DNA from: Longimycelium tulufanense
GTDB taxonomy: Bacteria; Actinomycetota; Actinomycetes; Mycobacteriales; Pseudonocardiaceae
DNA: 43,424 bases
Assembly: GCF_014645795.1 (NCBI RefSeq)
Contig: NZ_BMMK01000042.1
Location: forward strand, 1 to 43,424
Direction: 5' to 3'
Shown here one piece after another: positions 25,858-34,767 of the stretch (position 1 is its first letter; each line of letters starts with the position of its first letter). The position numbers and the translations under genes were made by a program. The notes beneath the pieces were generated by a model, which made no database searches, was not told the origin of the DNA, and saw only the letters and a list, made by a program, of their open reading frames with translations.

Positions 25858-27218
25858 ACGCGGCCGAGCCAGGCGGCCCACACCGCGGTAGCGGTTTCGC
25901 AGCCTTCTCGGTGATCTGGTTCGGCCAAACCCTGTCGCTGCTCGCCAGCGGGATGACCAACTTCGCTCTCACCCTGTGGCTGTGGCAACGCAGCGAACGC
26001 GCATTGCCCATCACCATCCTCGAGTTGTGCTCCTACGCCGCCGTGGTCGCGCTCAGCCCGGTGGCCGGAGTGCTGGCCGACCGGTGGGGCCGGCGGCGGA
26101 CCCTGGCAACGAGCAACATCGCCGCAGCGGGCGTGATCACGCTACTGTGGCTGCTCAACGCCCTGGGCATGCTGGGAGAAGCGTGGATCTATCCAGGCAT
26201 GATTGCGTTGGGTGGATGCCTGGCCCTGCAATATCCGGCGCTGACCGCCGCCGTGACGTCGCTGGTTGCCGCCCGTGACTACGCGCGGGCCAGCGGGATG
26301 CTCTCGCTGTCGGTGTCGATGGCCGGTGTGGTCGCCCCGGTGGTCGCGGCGTTGCTGATGACCAACGGGGGCCTCGGCGCGGTGCTCGTGATCGACATCA
26401 TCAGCTACCTCATCGCCGTGACCACGTTGGTCGTGCCCATTCCGCAGCCACCAGGGCGCGCCGCCAACCGTCGGCACCGGCTGCGTGCGGACCTGACCTT
26501 CGGATTCCGCTACATCGCCCGGCGGCCCGGCTTCCTCGCCCTGCAGATCGCCTTCTTCCTCTTCTACTTCGCCAGCATGTTCGGTGTCCTGCTGGGACCA
26601 CTGGTCCTCGCGCGGACCCAGGGCGACGCCTCGGCCTTGGCCGGCGTGCTGAGCGCGGCCGGCATCGGCGGCATCCTCGGGGGGCTGGCCACGACCGCAT
26701 GGGGCGGTGCGGGGATCCGCCCCCTGACCGTCATCCTCGGGGGATTCGTCCTCACCGGTCTGGCCGGGCAGCTTCCGTTCGGGATCAGCGACACCACCGC
26801 GATCTGGTGGGTGGGCTCCTTTGCCGGCGCGTTCCTGTTCCCGGCGATCCAGGCGGCAAACCAGACGATCTGGCAAACCATGGTGCCGGCCTTGGTGCAG
26901 GGCAGGGTGTTCGCCGCGCGACGCGTGCTGACCGAGTCGGCGGGCCCGATCGCGATGCTGCTGGCGGGTCCGCTGGCCGACGACGTCTTCGAACCCGCAA
27001 TGCACCACGGCCCCCTGGTGTCGGCCCTGAGCTGGCTCGTGGGCACCGGCCCGGGGGCCGGAACAGCGCTGATCTTCGTGCTGGCCGCCCTGCTCTCGAT
27101 CGCGACCGGGCTGTGGGGCCTGCGGGCGCGCGGCCTCCGGGAGCTCGCGGCGCTGTGCGCACGACACGAGGAGGCAACCACATCAGCCATCGCTGGGGAG
27201 GCACGACATGGCGGATGA
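25854..27218 (+). CDS. MFS exporter (MFS_3/EntS-like)
   Basis: A 454-residue inner-membrane protein with about twelve helices. The A-motif between helices 2 and 3 is GVLADRWGRRRTL. The body pattern (FGQTLSLLASGMTNFALTLW at the start, GILGGLATTAWGGAGIRPLT after the middle loop, FPAIQAANQTIWQTMVP) fits the MFS_3 group of macrolide and siderophore exporters. A soluble C-terminal tail of about 30 residues follows helix 12. It begins inside the CobQ-like gene stop, so it is coupled to it. It is probably an efflux pump for the product or the final step of the preceding genes; the substrate is not known. Confidence 0.88.
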   Translation: MNAAEPGGPHRGSGFAAFSVIWFGQTLSLLASGMTNFALTLWLWQRSERALPITILELCSYAAVVALSPVAGVLADRWGRRRTLATSNIAAAGVITLLWLLNALGMLGEAWIYPGMIALGGCLALQYPALTAAVTSLVAARDYARASGMLSLSVSMAGVVAPVVAALLMTNGGLGAVLVIDIISYLIAVTTLVVPIPQPPGRAANRRHRLRADLTFGFRYIARRPGFLALQIAFFLFYFASMFGVLLGPLVLARTQGDASALAGVLSAAGIGGILGGLATTAWGGAGIRPLTVILGGFVLTGLAGQLPFGISDTTAIWWVGSFAGAFLFPAIQAANQTIWQTMVPALVQGRVFAARRVLTESAGPIAMLLAGPLADDVFEPAMHHGPLVSALSWLVGTGPGAGTALIFVLAALLSIATGLWGLRARGLRELAALCARHEEATTSAIAGEARHGG

Positions 27219-27394
27219 ATCCTGCAGCCATGCCGACGAATTCGGCCGCCGCGAGGCAACAGCCTCTCCCCGCACGACAGGCCCCCAACCAGGAGATCAA
27301 CTCTGCCGGGCAACCGGTCGAGCCATGAACCGCTGGTCAGAACACGTACGGGACGGTGGGCCGCGGCGGGGTGTGGCCCGGACCTCTCTTTACG

Positions 27395-28651
27395 ATGCAG
27401 CGAGTGAAGTTCTCGGTCACCATGATCAGGCCGGTCCTCCTGGCACAGCTGCGGGCGTGGGCGCCCTGGGTGCTGGCGGTGTCGCTGGCCGCCCACCTGC
27501 CGCTGATGGTCTCGCCGGAGATGACCTCGATGATCGACCTGCGGGTGTACCGCGAGGGTGCACCCGCGCTCTTCGGTGACCTCTACGGCTTCCGGCTGCC
27601 CGACCCCACGGGGATCTTTCCGCTGCCGTTCACCTACCCGCCGTTTGCGGCCCTGCTGTTCCTGCCGCTGTCGGTGCTGCCGTGGACGGTGCTCGTCTCT
27701 GCCTGGCAAGCGGTGTCGGTGCTGTGCCTGTGGTGGCTGGTCGAGCGCAGCCTGGCCCTGGTGAGCACCACCGACGCCGCCACCCGTCGCCGGGACGCCT
27801 TGCTGTGGACAGCCGTCGCGCTGTGGCTGGAACCGGTGCGCACCACCCTCAACTACGGCCAGGTCAACCTCATCCTGGCGGCGGTCCTCCTCGCCGGCCT
27901 GGCCCGGGCCCGCCCCGTCCTGGCCGGTGCCAGCGTGGGGCTCACCGCCGCGGTCAAGCTCACCCCCGCCATCTCTGGGCTGTACTTCCTGGTACGCCGC
28001 CGCTGGGCCGAGGCGGTGTGGTCACTGCTGGCCTTCGCCGCCGCGGTGGCCCTCACCTGGGTGATTGCGCCCGCGGCCTCCGCGCGGTTCTGGTTTCACA
28101 CCATGACCGACGCCAACCGGGTCGGCCCGGTCGGCTCGGCCATCAACCAGTCCCTGCGTGGGGCGCTGGCCCGGACCCTCGGCCATGACGTCGGGTTCGG
28201 TGCTCCCTGGCTGGCGGCGGTCGCCGCGGCGGCGGTGCTGGGGGGTATGGCCCTGTGGCGCACGGCCCGCACCCGCGACACGTTGGCGATCGTACTGGCG
28301 GTGCAGCTGCTCGGGCTGCTGGTGTCCCCGATCTCCTGGAGCCACCACTGGGTGTGGGTGGTACCCGCGCTGGTCTGGCTGGTCCATGCCGCCTCCCGGG
28401 GCCGCCGCATGGCCGCGGTGGCGGCGCTGGCCTGGGTCGCCGCCACCGGTAGCTACGTGATCAGCTACCTGCTGACCCAGCAGCCCTCGATCTGGCAGAT
28501 CCCGCGGCCCTGGCCGCTGTCGGCGCTGGGCTGGGTCTACCCGGCCTGCGCCGTGCTCACCCTCGTGGTCCTGGCCCTGCCTGCCGCTGGTCGCCGGCCC
28601 GTGGAGGCGGCGGTCGAGCAGGAGGACGCCGGGCAGCTCACCGTTCGCTAG
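27395..28651 (+). CDS. GT87-family alpha-mannosyltransferase, polyprenol-phosphate-mannose dependent
   Basis: A 418-residue multi-pass membrane glycosyltransferase (GT-C fold) of the actinobacterial GT87 family, which adds alpha-1,2-mannose to lipoglycans using polyprenyl-phosphate mannose outside the membrane. Key features are the first-loop Asp in MTSMIDLRVYREGAPALF, FPLPFTYPPFAALLFLPLSV, TLNYGQVNLILAAVLLAG and PISWSHHWVWVVPAL. About ten helices are visible. The donor is the product of the ppm1 gene in this same window. The exact start is uncertain: ATG 27395 is chosen, ATG 27422 is possible, and neither has a strong RBS. Confidence 0.85.
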   Translation: MQRVKFSVTMIRPVLLAQLRAWAPWVLAVSLAAHLPLMVSPEMTSMIDLRVYREGAPALFGDLYGFRLPDPTGIFPLPFTYPPFAALLFLPLSVLPWTVLVSAWQAVSVLCLWWLVERSLALVSTTDAATRRRDALLWTAVALWLEPVRTTLNYGQVNLILAAVLLAGLARARPVLAGASVGLTAAVKLTPAISGLYFLVRRRWAEAVWSLLAFAAAVALTWVIAPAASARFWFHTMTDANRVGPVGSAINQSLRGALARTLGHDVGFGAPWLAAVAAAAVLGGMALWRTARTRDTLAIVLAVQLLGLLVSPISWSHHWVWVVPALVWLVHAASRGRRMAAVAALAWVAATGSYVISYLLTQQPSIWQIPRPWPLSALGWVYPACAVLTLVVLALPAAGRRPVEAAVEQEDAGQLTVR

Positions 28652-28752
28652 CTGTGCTGTCCCGTCGGACGAGCCGCGGTCCCGGTGTCGTGACGCTGGT
28701 GTACGCGGGCCGGTGGGCGGGCAGGACGGTCCGTCTACCGACCAGAAAAGCT

Positions 28753-30165
28753 TTACAGGACCCGGGGTTCGGGGTTGCCCACCGCGCGGATGGCGCGCCG
28801 CACCGGCACGAGCGAGACCAGCACGAACCCGACGACGAAGAACACCACCAGCGAGATGATCGCCCACCGGAAGGAGCCGGTGAGCTGGCCGACCCCGGCG
28901 AACAGCAGCGGCCCCAGCCAGGAGGTCGAGCGCTCGCTGACCTCGTACAGCGAGAAGTACTGGGCTTCGCGGCCCGGGGGGATCATCTGGCTGAACAGCG
29001 ACCGGGACAGCGCGTTGGTGCCGCCGAGCACCAGCCCGATGCCGACCGCCAGGCCGTAGAACTGCAGCCGTTGCCCGGCCTCCACGAAGAAGGCGGCCCC
29101 GATCACCCCGACCCAGACCACCAGGCTGGCCAGGATCGTCTTCTTCGCGCCCCAGGACCGGGCTACCAGGCCGTGCAGCATCCCGCCGAGGAAGGCGATG
29201 AACTGCACGATGAGGATCGTGGTGATCAGCACGTCCTCGGGCAGGCGCAGCTCGAACTTGCCGTACTGGGCGGCGACGTTGGCCACGGTGGCGATGCCGT
29301 CGGTGTAGACCAGGTAGGCACCCAGAAAGCCCAGGGTGAGGGGAAAGTGCCAGGCGTGGCGCAGGGTCGAGGCCAGCTCACGGAACCCGGCCTTGAGTGT
29401 CGCGGTCCCGGGCTCGGTGCCGTGCGGTGGCTGGTGACGGCGCAGCCGGGCCAGCGGGATCAGGGTGAAACCGGCCCACCACACCCCGGTGATGAGGAAG
29501 TTGATGCGCACCGCCGTGGTTTGGCCCAACCCCAGGCTGTCGTGGGCGAGGAACAACCCCAGCTGCAGCGCCAGGCACAGCCCGCCGCCGAGGTAGCCGT
29601 AGGCCCAGCCGCGCGCGGAGACGCCGTCGCGTTCGTCGGGGGTGGCGATCTCGGGCAGGAACGAGTAATAGATCACCACCGAGGCCCCGAAACCGATGTT
29701 GGCCACCACGAACAGCAGCACGCCCAGGGGCCAGTTCGTGCCGGCGACCAGTGCCAGCAGGCCGCTGGCCGCGGCCCCGGTGAAGGCGAAGGCGGCCAGC
29801 ATGCGCCGCTTGTTCTGGGTGCGGTCGGCGATCGCTCCGGTGATGGGTAGCACCACCACCTGCACGACCGTGGCCACCGACAGTAGGTAGCCCCACAGGG
29901 ACCCGGCCGGGAACTCGAACCCGAACAGCGCGATGTCGCAGTCGCGCAAGGTGTTGCCGTCCGGGCACGGGTTCGGGCCGTTGCGGGCGATGTCGGCCCG
30001 GGCGGCGTTCTGTGCCACCGTGGTCAGATACAGCGACAGGAACACGGTGACCACGGAGGTGGGAAACACCGAGTTGGCGAAGTCGTACCAGACCCAGCCG
30101 CGTTGTTCCCGGCGACGCTCCGCGGGGTCGGCTGTGGGTTCGGGGGGCGTGCCGACCGCGCTCAC
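28753..30165 (-). CDS. UMF1-type MFS transporter (Atg22-like)
   Basis: A 470-residue membrane protein of the vacuole-effluxer/UMF1 MFS group. The family head RGWVWYDFANSVFPTSVVTV is clear, with an A-motif variant GAIADRTQNKRRML between helices 2 and 3. There is a long periplasmic loop after helix 1 with two Cys (NPCPDGNTLRDCD) that could form a disulfide. Later come GRYAYGYLGGGL-like and LSRSLFSQMIPPGREAQYFS, typical of the family. About twelve helices are present. The start is GTG with GGAGG 7 bases upstream. The substrate is unknown in bacteria; yeast relatives export amino acids from the vacuole. It converges with the GT87 gene and is monocistronic. Confidence 0.9.
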   Translation of the reverse strand: MSAVGTPPEPTADPAERRREQRGWVWYDFANSVFPTSVVTVFLSLYLTTVAQNAARADIARNGPNPCPDGNTLRDCDIALFGFEFPAGSLWGYLLSVATVVQVVVLPITGAIADRTQNKRRMLAAFAFTGAAASGLLALVAGTNWPLGVLLFVVANIGFGASVVIYYSFLPEIATPDERDGVSARGWAYGYLGGGLCLALQLGLFLAHDSLGLGQTTAVRINFLITGVWWAGFTLIPLARLRRHQPPHGTEPGTATLKAGFRELASTLRHAWHFPLTLGFLGAYLVYTDGIATVANVAAQYGKFELRLPEDVLITTILIVQFIAFLGGMLHGLVARSWGAKKTILASLVVWVGVIGAAFFVEAGQRLQFYGLAVGIGLVLGGTNALSRSLFSQMIPPGREAQYFSLYEVSERSTSWLGPLLFAGVGQLTGSFRWAIISLVVFFVVGFVLVSLVPVRRAIRAVGNPEPRVL

Positions 30166-30546
30166 ACTGCCTCCTTGTCGCTGTCCTTAGTAGACCGGAA
30201 CTGTACTGACCCGAACGGGTGACGGCGTAGTGATCGTGATGGGAGTGTCGGACGGTTTGCGTCGATCGACGTGAAGCAGGGTCTGTCCACGTCGTCGAAA
30301 GGCAGTCTCTCGTGCCCACGACTCGACGACGGCGCCCGTCCCGGGCCTCAGCCGCTACCGACCGGTACACCAGGCCGGCGTCCCGCTGTGCGTCGGTGCG
30401 AACCCGAAATCACCAACGAGCACAAGGGAAGCTCATGACAGCGTCGACCCACCGCCGGGGCAGGGCACCAGAGTCGGGCCACGGGCACCCCGGGCCAGGA
30501 GTGTGCTGACCCCATCACAGGGCACGGCACCGCCGGAGATGCCGGC
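30166..30546. other. 381-bp gap, no gene seen
   Basis: It lies between the end of the glycerophosphodiesterase gene and the start of the UMF1 gene and must hold the promoter of the latter. A 12-bp palindrome CGTCGATCGACG at 30260-30271 lies about 95 bases upstream of the UMF1 start and might be an operator. No open frame with sensible composition was found. Confidence 0.4.
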
Positions 30547-31332
30547 TCACACGGTGGCGGGCCAGTGGCCGCGGGCGCGCAGCACCTCGCGCAGCCGGTC
30601 CGGGCGGTCGGTGACCAGCCCGTCCACCCCCAGGTCCAGCAGGGCACCCATCTCGGCGGGGCGGTCCACCGTCCACACGTGCACCTCCAGGCCCCAGCGG
30701 TGCGCCAACCGCACCAGCCTGCGGTCCACCAGCGTCAACCGGCCGTGCCGCCGGGGAAGCTGCGCCAGCTGGCCCCGCACCACCCGCCGCGGCGCGAGGC
30801 CCCGCAGCCGCGCACCCGCCCACAACGCCCCTGCCGAGCGTGGCCCCAACGAGGTGATCAGCCGCGGACCGCCGGCGCGGCGCAGCCGGGTCAACCGCCG
30901 TTCGTCGAAGGAGGCCAGGCACACCCGGTGCCAGCTGTTGGTGCGGGCCAGGGTCCGCAGCACCGGCGCGACCGCCGAGTCGGCCTTGACGTCGACGTTG
31001 AGGTGGGTGTCGGGCAGTTCCTCGAGCACCTCCTCCAGGCGGCTCACCGGCTCCCGGCCCCCGATGCGGGCCCGCGAGACCCGCCGCCAGGGCTGGGCCG
31101 CGACCGGGCCGCGACCGTCGGTGGTGCGATCCAGCACGGGGTCGTGGTGCACCACCACGACCCCGTCGGCCGTGGCGTGCACGTCGGTTTCCAGGTAGTG
31201 GTAGCCCTCGGCCACGGCGCGGCGGAAGGCGCTCATCGCGTTTTCCATCCCGGCCAGCTCGCCGACGTGCCAGCCCCGGTGGGCGAAGGCACGCGGATGC
31301 GGTCCGTCGAGGTAGGGGTGGCGGGTGCGCAC
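30547..31332 (-). CDS. Glycerophosphodiester phosphodiesterase (GDPD family)
   Basis: A 261-residue TIM-barrel phosphodiesterase that releases glycerol-3-phosphate from deacylated phospholipids. The catalytic first loop is AFAHRGWH, followed by the N/E motif GMENAMSAFRRAVAEGYHYL. The metal and catalytic residues are in LETDVHATADGVVVVHHD (Glu, Asp, His). LNVDVKAD supplies the later metal ligand position as a Lys-Asp variant. VHVWTVDRPAEM and GLVTDRPDRLRE end the barrel as usual. No signal peptide is seen, so it acts in the cytoplasm. GTG 31332 is chosen because it starts just before the conserved barrel; the RBS is weak. It is divergent from the zinc-ribbon gene, 114 bp away. Confidence 0.88.
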   Translation of the reverse strand: MRTRHPYLDGPHPRAFAHRGWHVGELAGMENAMSAFRRAVAEGYHYLETDVHATADGVVVVHHDPVLDRTTDGRGPVAAQPWRRVSRARIGGREPVSRLEEVLEELPDTHLNVDVKADSAVAPVLRTLARTNSWHRVCLASFDERRLTRLRRAGGPRLITSLGPRSAGALWAGARLRGLAPRRVVRGQLAQLPRRHGRLTLVDRRLVRLAHRWGLEVHVWTVDRPAEMGALLDLGVDGLVTDRPDRLREVLRARGHWPATV

Positions 31333-31446
31333 GAGGCCCCAGTCTGCCTGACCGGCCGCCCGTGCGCCGCCGCCAACAAGATCAACGTTTCGGGTGGTGG
31401 CGTGGCGCCCCGATGATCGGCCGGCCGGCGGATAACGTCGCCGCCC

Positions 31447-31806
31447 ATGGACGTGGTGGCCGAGACGACGCCCCCGCTCACCCGCCGGGAGGTCCGGCAC
31501 TGCGCCTGGTGCGGTCGCGTGTTGCCGGACAACGGGCGGGTGGGCCGCCCCCGCCGCTACTGCGGCCAGCCCTGCCGGCAGCGCGCCTACGAGCAGCGGG
31601 CCGCGGTCCAGCGCGGTGGATTGCCCGAGGATGCGGTCGTGCTCTCGGCGACCGAGCTGGCCGATCTGGCCGACCGCCTGTTCCAGTTGCGTTGTGCCGC
31701 CGAGGACGTGGTGACCGCGACCGAGGACGGTGCCGATGCGGGCGAGTTGCGTCGGATGGCCGGGGAGCTGGCCACCGCCGCGCACCGGCTGGAACGGCTC
31801 CGGTAA
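31447..31806 (+). CDS. Small zinc-ribbon protein, conserved actinobacterial hypothetical
   Basis: A 119-residue protein with a zinc ribbon from Cys19, Cys22, Cys39 and Cys43 (CAWCGRVLP and RRYCGQPCRQRAYEQRA). The pattern resembles the short treble-clef/ribbon domains found in many actinobacterial small proteins next to DNA or RNA binding helices. The C-terminal 60 residues form an alpha-helical coil (LSATELADLADRLFQLRCAA and ELRRMAGELATAAHRLERL). The role is unknown; nucleic-acid binding is a reasonable guess. It lies 80 bp upstream of the GGDEF-EAL gene on the same strand, and may share its transcript. Confidence 0.75.
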   Translation: MDVVAETTPPLTRREVRHCAWCGRVLPDNGRVGRPRRYCGQPCRQRAYEQRAAVQRGGLPEDAVVLSATELADLADRLFQLRCAAEDVVTATEDGADAGELRRMAGELATAAHRLERLR

Positions 31807-31886
31807 GACACATTGGCGCCCGCCGCGGCTTGCCCGTGGCCGCGTTCGGCGGCCACGATGTCGCCCGGCGGCAGGAGGAGCAGCAG

Positions 31887-33965
31887 GTGACGGATGCGCC
31901 AGACCTGCGCGAGGCGTGCGCGCAGGGTCGAGTGACCGACCTCGGGCGCCGCGGCGACCCCGTGGACGGGTGGCACCGCCTCGTGGTGCACCAGACCGAC
32001 GTCGGCTACGGCGTCACTGACCCCGCTGGTCAGCTGCGCTGGGTGAACCCGGCGCTGGCTGCCCTGTTGGGGTTGGCCCCCGGCCAGGCCGTGGGCCGTT
32101 CGCTGCCGGCGCTGTTGCCGGGGGTGCCCGACGGGCCAAGGGACGTGGCGGCGTTGCTGGCCCCCTCGGGCGGGGATGCCGGGCATCGCTGGCTGGAGGT
32201 GTCCTGTACCGCGCTGGCCTCCGACACCCTGTTGTACCGGGCGGTGGACATCACCGCGTGGCGGGACCGGGAGCTGGAGGCCAGCCAGCAGGCCCAGTCG
32301 CTGCATCGGGCGCAGGTGTTGGGCCGGATGGGCAACTGGGAGTGGTTCGTGGCCGAGGACCGGGTGGTCTGGTCGGACGCGTTGCTGGAGATGGTGGGGT
32401 TTCCACCGGGTACGGAGCTGGACTACGCCACCTACGCCTCGCTGATCCATCCCGAGGACCTGCCGATCGTCGAGGACGCGTTGCAACGCGCGCTGGGCAG
32501 TGGGGAACGCTTCACCTACACCCACCGCATGCTGATGGCCGATCGCCGCACCGAGCGCATCTACGAGTGCTACGGGGAGGTCATCACCGATCCGGCCGGG
32601 GTGCCGGTGCGCATGCTGGGCACCGCCCACGACATCACGCAGGCCTACCGGCTGCACGCCGAGCTGCTGCGGATGGCCGAGGAGGACCCGCTGACCGGTC
32701 TGCCCAACCGGCGGGCGTTGACCCGGGAGCTGGAGCGGCAGTTGGCCGCCGGCGGCAGCGGTGCGTTGCTGCTGCTGGACTTGGACAACTTCAAGGATGT
32801 CAACGACCTGCGCGGGCATGCGGTGGGCGACCGCGTGATGCGCATCCTGGCCGCCACGCTGCGGGAACGCGTCGGGCAGGGGCAGACCATCGCCCGGCTG
32901 GGCGGGGACGAGTTCGCCGTGGTGTTGCCCGGGGCACGCAGCGAGGAGGCGGCGGCGTTCGCCAAGCGGCTGGGTACGGCGGTGGCCGCGCTGCCGGTGG
33001 TGGCCGGCGGTGCCACGACCCGGATGACGGTGAGCACGGGGGTGGCGCCGTTTGGGCCCGGTGACGGCTGGGAGGGTGTGCTCGCCAACGCCGATCTGGC
33101 GCTGTATGCGTCGAAGTCGGCCGGCCGCAACCGGGTGACGGTCTATGAGACCGAGCACTACGCCGACACGGCCAAGCGGGTGTCGGTGCTGGACCGGGTG
33201 CGGGCGGCGCTGGAGAACGGGGGCTTTGCCCTGCACGCCATGCCCATGGTCGACCTGCACACCGGCCGCACCGTGGGCCACGAGCTGCTGCTGCGCCTGG
33301 AGGACGGGCAGGGGCCCGCGCCCGGACCGGCGGAGTTCCTGCCCGCGGCCGAACGCACCGACTTGGTGCTCGACATCGACCGGTGGGTGTTGGGGCAGGC
33401 CATCGACGCCCTGGTCGCCTACCCCGACCCTGCGCTGCGGTTCAACGTCAACGTGTCCGGCCGCACCCTGGAGGATGCCGACTTCGGCTGTTTCGTGCTG
33501 GAGCGGCTGCAGCGGGCCGGGGTGGCCCCGGGTCGGCTCGGCCTGGAGATCACCGAGACCGCCGCGGTGACCAACCTGGACGCCGCCCGTGCCCTGGCGC
33601 TGGAGCTGCGCGCGGCCGGCTGCCGCATCACCTTGGACGACTTCGGTTCCGGGTTCGGCTCGTTCGTGCACCTCAAGCACTTACCGATCACGGGCCTGAA
33701 GATCGACGGGGAGTTCGTGCGCGGCATCGACGAGGGATGCCGGGACGCGGTGCTGGTCACCGGGATCGTGGAGATCGCCCGTGGGCTCGGGCTCTCGGCG
33801 GTGGCCGAGTGGGTGGAGCGGCCCTCGCAGGTGGAGGCGCTCAAGCGGTTGGGGGTGAGCGTGGCGCAGGGCTTCCACCTGGGCCGGGCCCGACCGCTGG
33901 ATGCCGTGCTGATACCGCCGAACGGAGCATTGTCCGCGCCCGGGGGTAGCGCCCAGGATCGGTGA
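31887..33965 (+). CDS. PAS-PAS-GGDEF-EAL cyclic-di-GMP signalling protein
   Basis: A 692-residue cytoplasmic protein with no membrane helices. Two PAS domains come first: about 25-130 (VGYGVTDPAGQLRWVNPALA) and 150-255 (MGNWEWFVAEDRVVWSDALL, ending LGTAHDITQAYRL). The GGDEF domain starts at EEDPLTGLPNRRALT (about 265) and keeps the active motif ARLGGDEFAVVL (about 339), but the RxxD inhibition site before it is absent (GQGQ). The EAL domain (about 435-680) has ELL in place of EAL with the Glu kept, plus NVNVSGRTL, LEITETA, LDDFGSGFG, LKIDGEFV and the loop AQGFHLGRA. Both synthesis and breakdown of c-di-GMP look possible. The start GTG has a strong AGGAGGAG RBS. Confidence 0.92.
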   Translation: MTDAPDLREACAQGRVTDLGRRGDPVDGWHRLVVHQTDVGYGVTDPAGQLRWVNPALAALLGLAPGQAVGRSLPALLPGVPDGPRDVAALLAPSGGDAGHRWLEVSCTALASDTLLYRAVDITAWRDRELEASQQAQSLHRAQVLGRMGNWEWFVAEDRVVWSDALLEMVGFPPGTELDYATYASLIHPEDLPIVEDALQRALGSGERFTYTHRMLMADRRTERIYECYGEVITDPAGVPVRMLGTAHDITQAYRLHAELLRMAEEDPLTGLPNRRALTRELERQLAAGGSGALLLLDLDNFKDVNDLRGHAVGDRVMRILAATLRERVGQGQTIARLGGDEFAVVLPGARSEEAAAFAKRLGTAVAALPVVAGGATTRMTVSTGVAPFGPGDGWEGVLANADLALYASKSAGRNRVTVYETEHYADTAKRVSVLDRVRAALENGGFALHAMPMVDLHTGRTVGHELLLRLEDGQGPAPGPAEFLPAAERTDLVLDIDRWVLGQAIDALVAYPDPALRFNVNVSGRTLEDADFGCFVLERLQRAGVAPGRLGLEITETAAVTNLDAARALALELRAAGCRITLDDFGSGFGSFVHLKHLPITGLKIDGEFVRGIDEGCRDAVLVTGIVEIARGLGLSAVAEWVERPSQVEALKRLGVSVAQGFHLGRARPLDAVLIPPNGALSAPGGSAQDR

Positions 33966-34001
33966 TCGACCCTCGCCAGGCCACCTTCGCAGGAGCTGCC
34001 C

Positions 34002-34763
34002 GTGCCCACTGACGCGCCCGTGCGCGGCGTGCGCCGCATTGATCTGCTCAGCGACGACCCGTCCGCCTCGGTGCGGTTCTGGGGTGAGCTTCTGGGTTGG
34101 GTGGTCCTGCCGGTCCAGGCGGGCCGCCTGGACTGCTGGGTGGGGGAGCGGCAGGTGGCCACCTGCCGCCGGCCGGGCCCGGCCGAGCCGTTGGGTTGGC
34201 GGGTCGTGTTCGGTGGCGCCGCCGGTGGGGTGCTGGCGGGCCCGGACGGGGTGAGCGCGGCCTGCGATGCCGGCCGCGTCCAGCACGGTCCCACCGCACC
34301 GACGCCGCGGCCCGGCGAGCCCTGCTGGGTGGAGTTGGTGACCGAGGGGGAGACCGGGGCCCGGGCCGCCGACGACTACTGGCCGTCCCGCTGTGGGTGG
34401 ACGGTGGCCCCGGCGGCGCCGGATGTGCCCGCGGGCACGGCGGCGCTCTACCGCAGCGGTGACTGGGCGGTGGCCGGGCGCCGGGTTCCCGATCCCGAGT
34501 TGGGGTCCGAGCGTGCGGGCTGGGCCTGCTACTTCGCGGTCACTGACGTGGCGGAGGCGACCCGCCGCTGCCAGGAGCGGGGCGGGGCGGTGCTCCGGGC
34601 GCCCGGGGCCACCCTGGCCGGCCAGGTGGGAGTGGTGCGGGATCCGGCGGGGGTGGTCGGTCACCTGCTGCACCAGCCCGCCGGCTGGGGTGGTGCCTGG
34701 CACAGCCCGTCCTCCAGCTGCGCCGCCGCGCCTTGTCACCCCCCGAACTTTACTGCAGAGTAG
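34002..34763 (+). CDS. VOC/glyoxalase-like protein, two VOC modules
   Basis: A 253-residue protein of the vicinal-oxygen-chelate superfamily with two beta-alpha-beta-beta-beta modules. The first opens RRIDLLSDDPSASVRFWGEL and the second has CWVELVTEGETGARAADDYW, then WACYFAVTDVAEATRRCQER and VGVVRDPAGVVGHLLHQ. Such pairs act in fosfomycin-type resistance, antibiotic sequestration or small-molecule hydrolysis; the metal ligands are not clearly conserved, so it may be a binding protein. The GTG start has AGGAG 6 bases upstream. It is followed by the DUF4442 gene after 4 bases, so they form an operon. Confidence 0.75.
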   Translation: MPTDAPVRGVRRIDLLSDDPSASVRFWGELLGWVVLPVQAGRLDCWVGERQVATCRRPGPAEPLGWRVVFGGAAGGVLAGPDGVSAACDAGRVQHGPTAPTPRPGEPCWVELVTEGETGARAADDYWPSRCGWTVAPAAPDVPAGTAALYRSGDWAVAGRRVPDPELGSERAGWACYFAVTDVAEATRRCQERGGAVLRAPGATLAGQVGVVRDPAGVVGHLLHQPAGWGGAWHSPSSSCAAAPCHPPNFTAE

Positions 34764-34767
34764 GTTC

